Part shown: positions 8,902-17,335 of the stretch, in pieces | Position numbering within the stretch: position 1 is the first letter of the stretch | How the letters are laid out: every line of letters begins with the position of its first letter | Assembly: GCF_000340965.1 (NCBI RefSeq) | Contig: NZ_ANAY01000003.1 | Coordinates: 62,001-126,000 of the forward strand | Direction of reading: 5' to 3' | Origin: Nocardiopsis kunsanensis DSM 44524 | GTDB taxonomy: Bacteria; Actinomycetota; Actinomycetes; Streptosporangiales; Streptosporangiaceae | Length of the DNA stretch: 64,000 nucleotides | Position numbers and translations under genes: made by a program | The notes under the pieces: model-generated | Told to the model about the DNA's origin: nothing | What the model saw: only the letters and a program-made list of their open reading frames with translations | Database searches by the model: none

Positions 8902-9591
8902 GTGTCACTGTACGGAGCGGCCAAGTTCGTCGTCGCCCCCCTGAGCCGGGCCGCATGGCCCCAGCGGGTGGAGGGCGTGCACCACGTGCCCTCGGACGGG
9001 CCGGTGATCCTGGCATCCAACCACCTGGCTCTGATCGACCCGCTCTTCATCGGCACGGCCTGCCCCCGTCCTGTGCGTTTCATCGCCAAGCAGGAGTTGT
9101 TCGACGAGAGCTCCCTCCCCCGCAAGGCGCTCGCCCGTGTGTTGCGTGCCCTCGGACCGCTCTCGGTGGACCGCCGCCCGGGCCAGAGCGCCCAGGAGGC
9201 GATGGACAACAGCGTGGAGGTCATCAACGGCGGCGAGGTCTTCGGGATCTTCCCGGAGGGCACCCGTTCACCGGACGGGCGCCTGCACAAGGGCCAGACC
9301 GGCCTCGCGTGGTTGGCACTGACCACGGGCGCCCCCGTGATTCCCCTGGCACTGTCCGGCACGGAGCGGATCCTGCCGCCCGGGCGCAAGGTTCCCTCGT
9401 TCAACCGGGTCGGTGTGCGCTTCGGCCCACCCGTGGACCTGTCGCCCTGGTCGGGGCAGGCACACCGGGCGCGCCCCCGGCGGGAGGCCACCGACGCGAT
9501 CATGGCGGCGATCGCCAAGCTCTCCGGGCAGGAGCAGGTCCCGCGCTTCGCCGCCTCGGTCAAGGCCGAACTCGAGGGCGGGAGCAAGTGA
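8902..9591 (+). CDS. 1-acyl-glycerol-3-phosphate acyltransferase (PlsC family)
   Basis: About 229 residues from GTG 8902, chosen because an AAGAAGGG ribosome binding site lies upstream; an in-frame ATG at 8863 would add 13 poorly conserved residues. It carries the acyltransferase blocks NHLALID (the HX4D catalytic pair) and FPEGTRSPDG, with GAPVIPLALSGTERI as block IV. The enzyme acylates lysophosphatidate or a similar acceptor at the inner membrane face during phospholipid synthesis. It stands alone between the divergent cyclase gene and fprA. Confidence 0.9.
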   Translation: MSLYGAAKFVVAPLSRAAWPQRVEGVHHVPSDGPVILASNHLALIDPLFIGTACPRPVRFIAKQELFDESSLPRKALARVLRALGPLSVDRRPGQSAQEAMDNSVEVINGGEVFGIFPEGTRSPDGRLHKGQTGLAWLALTTGAPVIPLALSGTERILPPGRKVPSFNRVGVRFGPPVDLSPWSGQAHRARPRREATDAIMAAIAKLSGQEQVPRFAASVKAELEGGSK

Positions 9592-9803
9592 CTTTCCCCA
9601 CAGTTGTGGGCGGGCTGACCACGCGCTGACCGTGTGTTGAACCGTGGTGGGACCCTCCGCCGTCGCGCCCCGATCGGGCGCGAACCCGCGGCGAGCAGGG
9701 CTCTGCCTCCGATACGGGAACGGCCTTCCCCGGGAGGGCCTCCGCGCAGGAACGCAATTTCCCACCCTTGGAGTAGGGCTACCGGCGTGTGGTATCGGAT
9801 AGA

Positions 9804-9822
9804 TTAGGCAAGCCTTACCTTT
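9804..9822 (+). promoter_or_regulatory. Candidate IdeR/DmdR iron box upstream of fprA
   Basis: The 19-mer TTAGGCAAGCCTTACCTTT matches 13 of 19 positions of the actinobacterial iron-box consensus TTAGGTTAGGCTAACCTAA, including both TTAGG and ACCT arms. It lies 42 bp before the fprA start and overlaps likely -10 sequence (TAGATT just upstream). IdeR/DmdR with ferrous iron would be expected to repress here. Confidence 0.65.
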
Positions 9823-9864
9823 CGATGGCGTCCGACTCTGGCGCGAAGACTTTGGAGCTGTACG

Positions 9865-11229
9865 ATGACGCGACCCCTGCGAGTGGGAATCGTTGGCGCG
9901 GGACCGGCCGGTATCTACGCCGCCGACCTGCTCACCAAGGACGAGACCCTGTCCGCGTGCGGCACGTCCGTCAGCATCGACATCCTCGACAAGATGCCCT
10001 CGCCCTACGGCCTGGTCCGTTACGGCGTCGCACCCGACCACCCGAGGATCAAGCAGATCCAAGGGGCACTGCACAAGATCCTCGACAAATCCCAGATCAC
10101 CTTCTACGGCAACGTCGAGTACGGCGTGGACCTCAAGCTCGAGGACCTGCACCGCCACTACGACGCGGTCGTTTTCGCCACCGGCAGCGACCGGGACCGG
10201 CCCCTGGACGTGCCCGGCGTCGACCTGCCCGGCAGCCACGGCGCCTCCGAGTTCGTCTTCTGGTACGACTCCCACCCCGACGTCTCCCCGTCCTGGCACG
10301 TACAGGGCACCAGTGTTGCCGTGATCGGCGCCGGCAACGTCGCCGTCGACGTGGCCCGCATCCTGGCCAAGGACGCGGACGACCTGCTGCAGACCGACAT
10401 CACCGACAACGTCTACGAGGGACTGCGCGCCAAGCAGGTCACCGACGTGCACGTGTTCGCACGCCGCGGCATCGCCCAGTGCAAGGCCACCCCGATGGAG
10501 CTGCGCGAGCTCGACAAGCAGCCCGGCGTCGAGGTCGTGGTCTACCCCGAGGACTTCGACCTGGACGAGGGCAGCCTGCAGGCCTGCGATGACTCCAACC
10601 AGGTCAAGACCAACGTCAAGGTGCTGCAGGACTGGGCGCTCCGCGACGAGCGCGGTGAGGCCAAGCGCCTGCACCTGCACTTCCTGCACAGCCCCGTGGA
10701 GATCCTCGGAGAGGACCGCGTGACCGGTCTGCGCACCGAACGCACCGAACTGACCGGCGACGGCAGCGTCAAGGGGACCGGGGAGTTCATCGACCACGAG
10801 GTCCAGGCGGTCTACCGCGCCATCGGCTACCTCGGCTCCCCGCTGGCCGGGCTGCCCTTCGACGAGTCCCGAGGCGTGGTCCCCAACGAGGCGGGACGGG
10901 TCCTGGACCTGGACGATCAGCCGATCGAGGGGGTCTACGCCACCGGGTGGATCAAGCGCGGTCCCGTGGGCCTGATCGGCCACACCAAGGGCGATGCCCT
11001 GGAGACCGTCACCAACCTGGTCGCCGACCGCGAGTCCCTGACCCCGGCCCCGGAACCGGAGCCGGAGTCCTTCCGCGACCTGCTGCGTGAGCGTGGCGTG
11101 GAGTACACCACGTGGGAGGGCTGGCAGCGCATCGAGGCCCGCGAGGAGGAGCTCGGTGCCGAGCGCGGCCGCAAGCGGCTCAAGATGCTCACCCGCGACG
11201 AACTGACCGGGGCCGCCCTGCAGTCCTAG
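9865..11229 (+). CDS. fprA: Ferredoxin/adrenodoxin-NADP+ reductase
   Basis: 454 residues, the normal size of the FprA/adrenodoxin reductase family. The N-terminal FAD site is visible (GIVGAGPAGIYAADLL), followed by the characteristic DKMPSPYGLVRYGVAPDHP. The NADP-binding GxGN segment is AVIGAGNVAVDVARIL, and the C-terminal FAD contact is YATGWIKRGPVGLIGHTKGD. The enzyme passes electrons between NADPH and ferredoxin. The start at ATG 9865 has a GGAG-type site upstream. The gene is monocistronic, sits behind an iron-box-like palindrome and ends at a strong hairpin, so iron-responsive expression is likely. Confidence 0.95.
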   Translation: MTRPLRVGIVGAGPAGIYAADLLTKDETLSACGTSVSIDILDKMPSPYGLVRYGVAPDHPRIKQIQGALHKILDKSQITFYGNVEYGVDLKLEDLHRHYDAVVFATGSDRDRPLDVPGVDLPGSHGASEFVFWYDSHPDVSPSWHVQGTSVAVIGAGNVAVDVARILAKDADDLLQTDITDNVYEGLRAKQVTDVHVFARRGIAQCKATPMELRELDKQPGVEVVVYPEDFDLDEGSLQACDDSNQVKTNVKVLQDWALRDERGEAKRLHLHFLHSPVEILGEDRVTGLRTERTELTGDGSVKGTGEFIDHEVQAVYRAIGYLGSPLAGLPFDESRGVVPNEAGRVLDLDDQPIEGVYATGWIKRGPVGLIGHTKGDALETVTNLVADRESLTPAPEPEPESFRDLLRERGVEYTTWEGWQRIEAREEELGAERGRKRLKMLTRDELTGAALQS

Positions 11230-11280
11230 GGCTCCGGGCGCCCCGGTGCCCCGACCGAACCAGCCCTGAACGGGCTCCCC

Positions 11281-11312
11281 GGCCGGTCCCGTGCCCCTCT
11301 ACGGGACCGGCC
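11281..11312 (+). terminator. Terminator hairpin after fprA
   Basis: GGCCGGTCCCGT pairs perfectly over 12 bp with ACGGGACCGGCC around an 8-nt loop, 51 bp past the fprA stop. Confidence 0.7.
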
Positions 11313-11557
11313 CTTCGCCTCCTCCGGGGCGGTGACATAGTGCATTCGGCTCACTTGTACATGCCGGAACAACGGGTGGCCCACATGGGTTAGAGTCGCT
11401 GTTGGTCGGCGTGGTAGCAAGTGTCCCCCGGGCCTCAACTATTGCCTTCGCGGAATACCGCGTCCGGCCCCTCCTCCCGGGAGGGTGACCGTACGGTCCG
11501 GAGCCCCGTTGTGCCCTGCGCCGAGAGGCGACCGCCACGTCGGCCATCAACCTGGTG

Positions 11558-11586
11558 CCCCGCTCCCGCCTTCGGTGGGAGCGGGG
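11558..11586 (+). ncRNA. Strong hairpin in the leader of the PBP gene
   Basis: CCCCGCTCCCGCC and its complement form a 13-bp stem (one G-T pair) with a TTC loop, ending 42 bp before the start of the penicillin-binding protein gene. The 11230-11628 gap is 399 bp and has a possible promoter near 11354-11395 (TTGTAC, then GGTTAGAGT). The hairpin could end a small RNA or act as an attenuator in a long 5' leader. I could not match the region to a known riboswitch or RNA family. Confidence 0.4.
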
Positions 11587-11628
11587 CGCTGTGGTTATCG
11601 AGGAGCACTGAACGAAGGACGGTCAGGC

Positions 11629-14600
11629 GTGGACGAACGGCACCCCCGACAGCCGGATTCCTCCGAGCCGCCCGAGGACTCCGCGGACACGGGTGCTGAG
11701 TCGCGCCCATCGAACCCGTACCGGATCCCTCAGCGGCCGCCGGAGAACGAACCCGGGGAAACGGGTGGTTTCAGTTACGGGCACCCCGCTCCGCAGGGGG
11801 AGGGCCTCACCGCGGAAGCCTGGGACAACCCCTTCCGCAGCGGATCTGCCGCCGAGGCCGGGAGCGGCCTCGAAACCCCGTGGGGCACACCCGTTCCCGG
11901 CGGCGGTTCTCCCGTCGGAGCGAGTCCCTCCGGGTCCACAGCCTCCGAGGACGGCTGGGACACCGGAACCCCGTGGGGCGCGCCCGTACCTGACGAGGAG
12001 CCCAGTACCTCCGCGTTCGGTGCCGTCGGTGCCTCCGATGAGACCCCTGGACCGAGCGAGGGCCGGGAAGAGCCGCCCCACGTGTGGGGCACGGTCCCTG
12101 AGAGCGCTCCGGGCGGAGCCGGCGACAGCGATGCCTCCTGGGACACCGATCTCTCCACCCCTTCCGGAGCACACGAGGAACCCGGCCCCGGGGAGGGCTG
12201 GATCCCGGCCCCCGAGGCCGGGGACACGTGGACGGGCCCCGCATCCGGTGTTTCCCGGGACACGGACCTTTCCGGCTCCGGCAGCGTCGCGGGAGGCACC
12301 AGCGGCACGAGCGACACCTGGAGCGCCGGCAGCGGTGCCTACAGTGCAGCTTCCGCCTACGGCGAGGACGCAGCCGGGGACGCCTGGGCCCCAGGCGCCA
12401 CGGGCGAGGCCGGTGGTTCCTGGGACCCGGACACCGGCAGCACACGGGGCACGGGGCCTGCCCCGGCGTCCGAACAGCGCGAGCGGTCCGAGACCCACGA
12501 CACCTGGGGCACACACGCGTTCGGCAGTTCCCTGATGTCGGGCAGCGCCCCCGGCGGACCGGCCGATGCCCAGGGACCGTCCGAGGGTCTGGACGCGTCC
12601 GGCGGTGCCGCCGACATCTGGGGCTTCGGCCCCGGTGGCCACGGCGTCCGGGGTCCGGAGCCGACCGGCACCGGTCACTCCTGGGACACCGGTGCGCCTG
12701 AGGGCCGCGGTACCACCGACACCTGGGGCGGCGCCCCCGCCCCCGAATTCGGGACCCACGAGTCCTGGAGCCCCGGTCCCTCGCACGGCGAGGACGGCGA
12801 TGCCTGGGGCCGCCCCGGCCCCGAGGGGCCCGGTCCCGACACGGCCGCGTTCGGCCCGGTCGGCCACCCCGGCGCCGAGGAGTACCGGTACGGGGCCGCG
12901 CACGACGACGGTTGGGGCACCTGGGACGACACCCACAGCGGGGACCAGGGCTGGGACGACCCCTACCAGGACCAGCCCGTGCACCAGGGGGACACCCCCT
13001 ACCCGGGCGGCCCGGTCCGGCCCCCTGCTTCCGAGCAGTACGAGTACCTGTACGACAGCGGGCGCGACGGCTACGGCGGTCACGGCGGGGACGACGGCTA
13101 CGGCGCCGGCCCCGACGCAGCCCCGGACCCGGGCCCCGGCCCCCGCCGCAAGTCCCGCAAGGGCCTGCTCATCGGTGCCGCATCGGCTGTGCTCGTGCTC
13201 GCCCTGGCCGGAGGCGCCATCGGCTGGTACGTGTGGCAGATGCCCGAGCCCCAGGAGGCCACGACCGCCTTCGCAGCGAGCTGGGAGGCCCAGGACTACG
13301 AGGCCCTGGCCGAGACCACCAGGGGTGACGACGCCGCCGAGATCCTCGGGGGCATCGACGCCGGGCTCGGTGTGGACTCCATCGACGTCAACGTCGGCCA
13401 GCCCTCCGTCGAGAGCGGTGAGGGCAGCGCCTCCTACGAGGTGACGGTCTCGCTGACCAACGCCGACGACTGGGGCTGGGAGGGAGAACTCCCGCTGGTA
13501 CGCGAGGACGGCGAGTGGTGGATCGACTTCTCGCCCGAGGTGGCCTACCCCGGTCTGGGCGAGGGCGAGGTCCTGACACGCACCGCGGTGTGGGGCGAAC
13601 GCGGCCACATCCTGGCCGCCGACGGGACCCGGCTGGACACCCCGGAGGTCTCGGGCTCGCTGCAGATGATCGCGGGTTCACTGGGTGAGGCCGACGAGGA
13701 CGACATCGAGCGGCTCGGTCCGGCCTACGAGGTGGGCGACACCATCGGTGTGGACGGTCTGCAGCGGACCTACGAGGAGCACTTGGCCGGTGATGCGGCG
13801 ACCACGATCGTGACGGCCGACGCCGAGGAGGCCCAGGGCGAGGGTTCGGTGGAGGCCACCGAGGAGAACACCGTGGCGACCCTCGACGGCTCCGACGGCG
13901 AGGACATCACCACCAGCATCGACCCGAACGTGCAGAGCATCGCCTCGAGCGCGATCATGGCAGCGGACGACCCCGCGGGGATGGTGGCGGTACGCCCCTC
14001 CTCCGGCGAGGTCCTCGCCGCGGTGAACGTGCCCGGCGGGTTCAACCGCGCGTTCGAGGGCCAGTACCCGCCCGGTTCGGCGTTCAAGATCGTCAGTTAC
14101 AGCGCGCTGCTCGACAACGGCTTGTCCACGGGCGCGACGATGAACTGTCCCGAGGAGTACGACCTGGGCGGCTGGCCCTTCCGCAACGCCGGTGACGCCG
14201 AGTACGGCGCGCAATCGGTGACCGAGGCGTTCGCGACCTCCTGCAACACCGCTCTCGTGTCGGAGCTGGGCGACCGGGTCAGCGGCGAGCAGCTGCAGGC
14301 CAGCGCCGAGCAGTTCGGGATGAACCAGCCCCTGGACATCGGGGTGACCACACACGAACCGCTCTTCCCGGCGGTGGACAGTGCCACGATGCTCGGCGCG
14401 CAGGGCATCGGCCAGGGTCAGATCCTGACCTCGCCGCTGCACATGGCCACGCTCCCGGCCGCGATCGCCGACGGTTCCTGGCGCCGTCCGGTCCTGGTGA
14501 ACGACCCCGAGCCCGCCGACCTCCCCGAGCCGACACGGATCGCCAACGCCGAGGCCATCCGGCCGATGATGCGTGCGGTGGTCACCGACGGAACGGCCGA

Positions 14601-14814
14601 GAGCCTCGACTTCCAGGGTGAGGTCTTCGGTAAGACCGGTACGGCCGAGTTCGGTACGGCCGAGGACGCCGACGAGGACGACGAGCTGCCCAGCCACGCA
14701 TGGATGGTCGGTTACAAGGGCGACGTCGCGTTCGCCGTGGTCGTCGATGGCGGCGGCGGCGGTTCCTCGGTGGCGGGCCCGCTGGCCGAGAGCTTCGCCA
14801 ATGGACTGCCATAA
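11629..14814 (+). CDS. Penicillin-binding protein with long N-terminal W-rich region
   Basis: 1061 residues from GTG 11629, with a GAAGGA ribosome binding site. Residues 1-510 are a proline/glycine/serine/acid-rich, probably disordered cytoplasmic region punctuated every 20-30 residues by short tryptophan motifs such as DTWG and SWDT. One membrane segment follows at about 512-536, then an NTF2-like (MecA_N type) domain, a dimerisation domain, and the transpeptidase. Catalytic motifs are intact: SAFK with Ser817 and Lys820, SCN at 871-873, and KTG at 1002-1004. It should cross-link peptidoglycan outside the membrane. Its size is far above the usual roughly 500 residues for this type because of the N-terminal region. 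Confidence 0.92.
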   Translation: MDERHPRQPDSSEPPEDSADTGAESRPSNPYRIPQRPPENEPGETGGFSYGHPAPQGEGLTAEAWDNPFRSGSAAEAGSGLETPWGTPVPGGGSPVGASPSGSTASEDGWDTGTPWGAPVPDEEPSTSAFGAVGASDETPGPSEGREEPPHVWGTVPESAPGGAGDSDASWDTDLSTPSGAHEEPGPGEGWIPAPEAGDTWTGPASGVSRDTDLSGSGSVAGGTSGTSDTWSAGSGAYSAASAYGEDAAGDAWAPGATGEAGGSWDPDTGSTRGTGPAPASEQRERSETHDTWGTHAFGSSLMSGSAPGGPADAQGPSEGLDASGGAADIWGFGPGGHGVRGPEPTGTGHSWDTGAPEGRGTTDTWGGAPAPEFGTHESWSPGPSHGEDGDAWGRPGPEGPGPDTAAFGPVGHPGAEEYRYGAAHDDGWGTWDDTHSGDQGWDDPYQDQPVHQGDTPYPGGPVRPPASEQYEYLYDSGRDGYGGHGGDDGYGAGPDAAPDPGPGPRRKSRKGLLIGAASAVLVLALAGGAIGWYVWQMPEPQEATTAFAASWEAQDYEALAETTRGDDAAEILGGIDAGLGVDSIDVNVGQPSVESGEGSASYEVTVSLTNADDWGWEGELPLVREDGEWWIDFSPEVAYPGLGEGEVLTRTAVWGERGHILAADGTRLDTPEVSGSLQMIAGSLGEADEDDIERLGPAYEVGDTIGVDGLQRTYEEHLAGDAATTIVTADAEEAQGEGSVEATEENTVATLDGSDGEDITTSIDPNVQSIASSAIMAADDPAGMVAVRPSSGEVLAAVNVPGGFNRAFEGQYPPGSAFKIVSYSALLDNGLSTGATMNCPEEYDLGGWPFRNAGDAEYGAQSVTEAFATSCNTALVSELGDRVSGEQLQASAEQFGMNQPLDIGVTTHEPLFPAVDSATMLGAQGIGQGQILTSPLHMATLPAAIADGSWRRPVLVNDPEPADLPEPTRIANAEAIRPMMRAVVTDGTAESLDFQGEVFGKTGTAEFGTAEDADEDDELPSHAWMVGYKGDVAFAVVVDGGGGGSSVAGPLAESFANGLP

Positions 14815-14909
14815 GCCACAAAACGAACGGAAGGCGCGGCACTCCTTACTCCCAAGTTCCTCCCGACACAAGCCTGCTCCACCCCAAGTCGGGTAAACGT
14901 TCAGCACAG

Positions 14910-14960
14910 CGCGGATAATTTTACTTTAAGTTATTCATTCATTTCAGACTGTTACTGCTT
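14910..14960 (+). promoter_or_regulatory. AT-rich promoter region upstream of secreted-protein genes
   Basis: Between about 14913 and 14958 the sequence becomes strikingly AT-rich (ATAATTTTACTTTAAGTTAT and following), unlike anything else in this GC-rich window. It lies 105-155 bp before the first AGPxGA protein gene and probably holds its promoter and a regulator site. I cannot name the regulator. Confidence 0.4.
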
Positions 14961-15065
14961 GCTGGTGAAGGGCATGAGGGGAGTGGCTCGGAAACGGTCC
15001 TCTCGCCGCGGGTGAGCGGGCCGGTCGAGCCGGAAGAGCATACCCGTGTCGAGAGGACACCTGGA

Positions 15066-15374
15066 ATGAACCGCAAGACCCTGACCAGCATCGCCATTGC
15101 GGCTGTCGCAGCCCCTGCCCTGGCCCTGGGCGGCCCGGCCGTGGCGATGGCGGACAGCTTCTACGGGACCGGCGGCGAACACGCCGGCCCGAAGGGTGCC
15201 CACCAGTGGGGCGTCGTCGCCGCTACCCAGAGCCCGGACTTCGGGCACGGCGGCAAGGACCAGAACGGTGACCACGGCCACGGCGGCTTCGGCAGCATCT
15301 ACGCCGGCGGCTACAACTACGCCGGCCCGGAGGGCGCGGGCCAGGGCGGCACCGTGAGTGGTACCCACCACTGA
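15066..15374 (+). CDS. Small secreted protein with AGPxGA motifs (first of pair)
   Basis: 102 residues, starting MNRKTLTSIAIAAVAAPALA at ATG 15066. A Sec signal peptide with likely cleavage after AVAMA leaves a mature chain of about 70 residues rich in glycine, histidine and tyrosine. Two copies of an HAGPKGA / YAGPEGA motif frame a glycine/histidine stretch (FGHGGKDQNGDHGHGGFG). It is not a chaplin as I know the family and has no cysteines. The neighbouring gene at 15470 encodes a related protein, so the two probably form a surface or extracellular pair. Function unknown. Confidence 0.78.
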   Translation: MNRKTLTSIAIAAVAAPALALGGPAVAMADSFYGTGGEHAGPKGAHQWGVVAATQSPDFGHGGKDQNGDHGHGGFGSIYAGGYNYAGPEGAGQGGTVSGTHH

Positions 15375-15388
15375 GGAGAGCACCCGGT

Positions 15389-15424
15389 GTCGGGCGCGGT
15401 GGTGCACGCACCACCGCGCCCGAC
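15389..15424 (+). terminator. Hairpin between the two AGPxGA genes
   Basis: GTCGGGCGCGGTGGT pairs perfectly over 15 bp with ACCACCGCGCCCGAC around a 6-nt loop. It may end the first transcript or lower read-through into the second gene. Confidence 0.6.
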
Positions 15425-15469
15425 CGCTTTCAGTAGCCGTTTCACCACATGGACCGAGAAGAGGAACAT

Positions 15470-15718
15470 ATGGGACACACACGCCGGGCCCTGGCCGTGG
15501 CCGTGGTCACCGCCGGGTTCACCTTGGGAGCTCCCGCCCTCGCTCTGGCCGAGTCGGGCTTCGCCACCAGTGAGTCCTACGCCGGGCCGGACGGGGCCTC
15601 CATCACCTACGTCCAGAGCGTCGTCGACGACCAAGGCAACGTCTCCTACGAGCACGTCACCCTCCATGCCGGGCCGGACGGTGCCGGGCAGGAGAGGACT
15701 CGGAGCAGCGCGGGCTGA
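15470..15718 (+). CDS. Small secreted protein with AGPxGA motifs (second of pair)
   Basis: 82 residues from ATG 15470, which follows an AAGAGGAA ribosome binding site. A signal peptide (MGHTRRALAVAVVTAGFTLG, then APALALAES) leaves a mature protein of about 50 residues with two motif copies, SYAGPDGASITYV and HAGPDGAGQ, joined by a YVQSVVDDQGNVSYEHVT segment. The repeat matches those in the protein encoded at 15066, so the genes are likely duplicates that have diverged. I cannot assign a function; an extracellular or cell-surface role is inferred from the signal peptide. Confidence 0.75.
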   Translation: MGHTRRALAVAVVTAGFTLGAPALALAESGFATSESYAGPDGASITYVQSVVDDQGNVSYEHVTLHAGPDGAGQERTRSSAG

Positions 15719-15736
15719 CCCTTCCGCCGTACCTCG

Positions 15737-15760
15737 GGACGCCCACCCGAGGGGGCGTCC
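15737..15760 (+). terminator. Terminator hairpin after second AGPxGA gene
   Basis: GGACGCCC pairs with GGGCGTCC around an 8-nt loop, 19 bp past the stop. Confidence 0.55.
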
Positions 15761-15785
15761 GTCGCTGTTCCGGACGGCCCTTCCT

Positions 15786-15811
15786 CCCCTGTCCCGTGAC
15801 CGGGACAGGGG
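15786..15811. terminator. Terminator hairpin at 3' end of DUF3040 gene
   Basis: CCCCTGTCCCG pairs perfectly over 11 bp with CGGGACAGGGG around a TGAC loop, immediately beyond the minus-strand DUF3040 stop. It can serve both converging transcripts. Confidence 0.65.
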
Positions 15812-15812
15812 A

Positions 15813-16136
15813 TCAGGGTCCGGGTGTTGGGATCCTCTCCCCTGCGGGCCCCTCGGCCGGGACGCTCTCCCCCGTGCCGGGCACGTTCTCGCTCGCGGGT
15901 TCGGGTTGCGGGGTCCCCGGTGTCAGCACGAACAGCAGGACCAGAAGACCCGCGGTGACCGCTGCGATCACCGCGCACGCCGCCCAGGGTTTCCAGCTGC
16001 CCAGACCTGGTTCGGCCGGCTCGTCCGGGTCCTCGGCCGCAAAAGAGTCGAGTCGTTCCGCGAGATCGGGCGCTTCCTCGTCAAGCTGCCGTTCGATCTC
16101 CGCGAGGATTCGCCGTTCATGCTCTCTCAAGGACAT
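15813..16136 (-). CDS. DUF3040 membrane protein
   Basis: 107 residues. The N-terminus MSLREHERRILAEIERQLDE is the hallmark of the actinobacterial DUF3040 family, whose function is not established. One membrane segment follows at about residues 50-72 (AACAVIAAVTAGLLVLLFVL), then a proline/glutamate-rich tail of about 35 residues. Family members are often larger or have two membrane segments; this one has a single segment and an extracellular-looking tail. It ends at a hairpin and does not appear to be in an operon. Confidence 0.85.
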   Translation of the reverse strand: MSLREHERRILAEIERQLDEEAPDLAERLDSFAAEDPDEPAEPGLGSWKPWAACAVIAAVTAGLLVLLFVLTPGTPQPEPASENVPGTGESVPAEGPAGERIPTPGP

Positions 16137-16279
16137 GGCACCCTCCTCAGCCGTAAGGGGACTGACCGCCGTCTCCGGGGTTCTACGAGTCTCCCCAGGC
16201 CACGCCGCGAATATCCCGCTATCGTCAGGTTTTCCCGGTAGGGTTCACCCAAACCCACGGGCCCGTGCGCACATGCCGG

Positions 16280-17335
16280 TCAGGCGCCGTAACACTCGAC
16301 CTCGGCTGCCTTGACCCCGGCCCAGACCGTCTTTCCGCGCACGAGACCGAGTTCGGCGACGGCGGCGGGACTGACGTCGGCGGCGAGGTCGGGCGGCCCC
16401 GCCAGGTGGACCCGGACCTGGTCGCCGAAGCGCTCCACGCCGTCCACACACACCCGCCACACGTTGCGGGGACTGCCGTGGGGCGGTTCTGCGTACAGGG
16501 CCACGGACCGGGGCGGGAAAGCCACCAGCGCGGGCCCGGACGCCGGCTCGGGCAGCTGTACCGCCGCCGCTCCCCCGTCCCCCTCGGTCTCCAGGGTGAC
16601 CGTGGTGTCCTCCGCCTGTCCCCGGAAGAGGTTCAGACCCACGAGCCGGGCGACGTAAGGGGTCCGGGGTCGACGGGCCACCTCTGCGGGGGTGCCCTGC
16701 TGCACCACCGCGCCGTGTTCGATCACCGCGATCCGGTCGGCCAGGACCATGGCGTCCAGGGGATCGTGGGTGACCAGGACCGTGACCCCGTCGAACTCCT
16801 CCAGCCAGTGGCGCAGACGGGCCCTGACCTCCACCCGCGTACTGGCGTCCAGGGCCGCCATGGGTTCGTCGAGCAGCAGCAGACGCGGCCGCACGGCCAG
16901 GGCCCGGGCCAGCGCGATCCGTTGGGCCTGGCCCCCGGAGAGGTTGCCCGGGCGGACGGCGGCGTACTCGGCCAGGCCCATGTGTTCCAACAGGGACTCG
17001 GCCCGGCGCCGTGCCCCGGCCTTGCCCGCGCCCTGGCAGCGCGGACCGAAGGCGACGTTGTCCAGGGCGCTCATGTTCGGGAACAGCAGGTAGTCCTGGA
17101 AGACCATGCCGATGGGGCGCCCCTCCACGGCGGTCGTGGTCTCGTCGCGGCCGTCCACCCGCACGTGTCCGGCCACCAGGGGCACCAACCCGGCCAGTGC
17201 GCGCAGGGCCGAGGACTTTCCTGCCCCGTTGGGGCCGAGCAGGGCCAGGATCTCGCCGCGCTCGGCGCTCAGACGCGCGTCGAGGGCGAAGTCGCCGCGG
17301 CGCAGTCGCAGGTGGGCGTCCAGGAAGGAACCCAT
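16280..17335 (-). CDS. modC: Molybdate ABC transporter ATP-binding protein
   Basis: 351 residues from ATG 17335. Walker A is GPNGAGKS (about 34-41), the Q-loop FQDYLLFPNM, the signature LSGGQAQRIALARAL, and Walker B LLLLDEPMAALD followed by the switch THD. The C-terminal roughly 120 residues contain a TOBE-like molybdate-sensing region, as expected for ModC rather than a generic ATPase. It powers molybdate uptake with ModB and ModA. The ATG overlaps the modB stop by one base (TGATG), indicating coupled translation; GTG 17338 is a less likely alternative. Confidence 0.9.
   Translation of the reverse strand: MGSFLDAHLRLRRGDFALDARLSAERGEILALLGPNGAGKSSALRALAGLVPLVAGHVRVDGRDETTTAVEGRPIGMVFQDYLLFPNMSALDNVAFGPRCQGAGKAGARRRAESLLEHMGLAEYAAVRPGNLSGGQAQRIALARALAVRPRLLLLDEPMAALDASTRVEVRARLRHWLEEFDGVTVLVTHDPLDAMVLADRIAVIEHGAVVQQGTPAEVARRPRTPYVARLVGLNLFRGQAEDTTVTLETEGDGGAAAVQLPEPASGPALVAFPPRSVALYAEPPHGSPRNVWRVCVDGVERFGDQVRVHLAGPPDLAADVSPAAVAELGLVRGKTVWAGVKAAEVECYGA

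Noticed and set aside
11623-13608. Long minus-strand frame of 661 codons opposite the PBP gene
   Set aside because: It is the antisense shadow of the repetitive, GC-rich N-terminal coding region; the plus-strand frame carries intact PBP motifs and a ribosome binding site.
15066-15718. Chaplin-type hydrophobins
   Set aside because: Small secreted proteins in an actinomycete suggest chaplins, but the chaplin domain with its two cysteines and GNxxxxP-like segments is absent.
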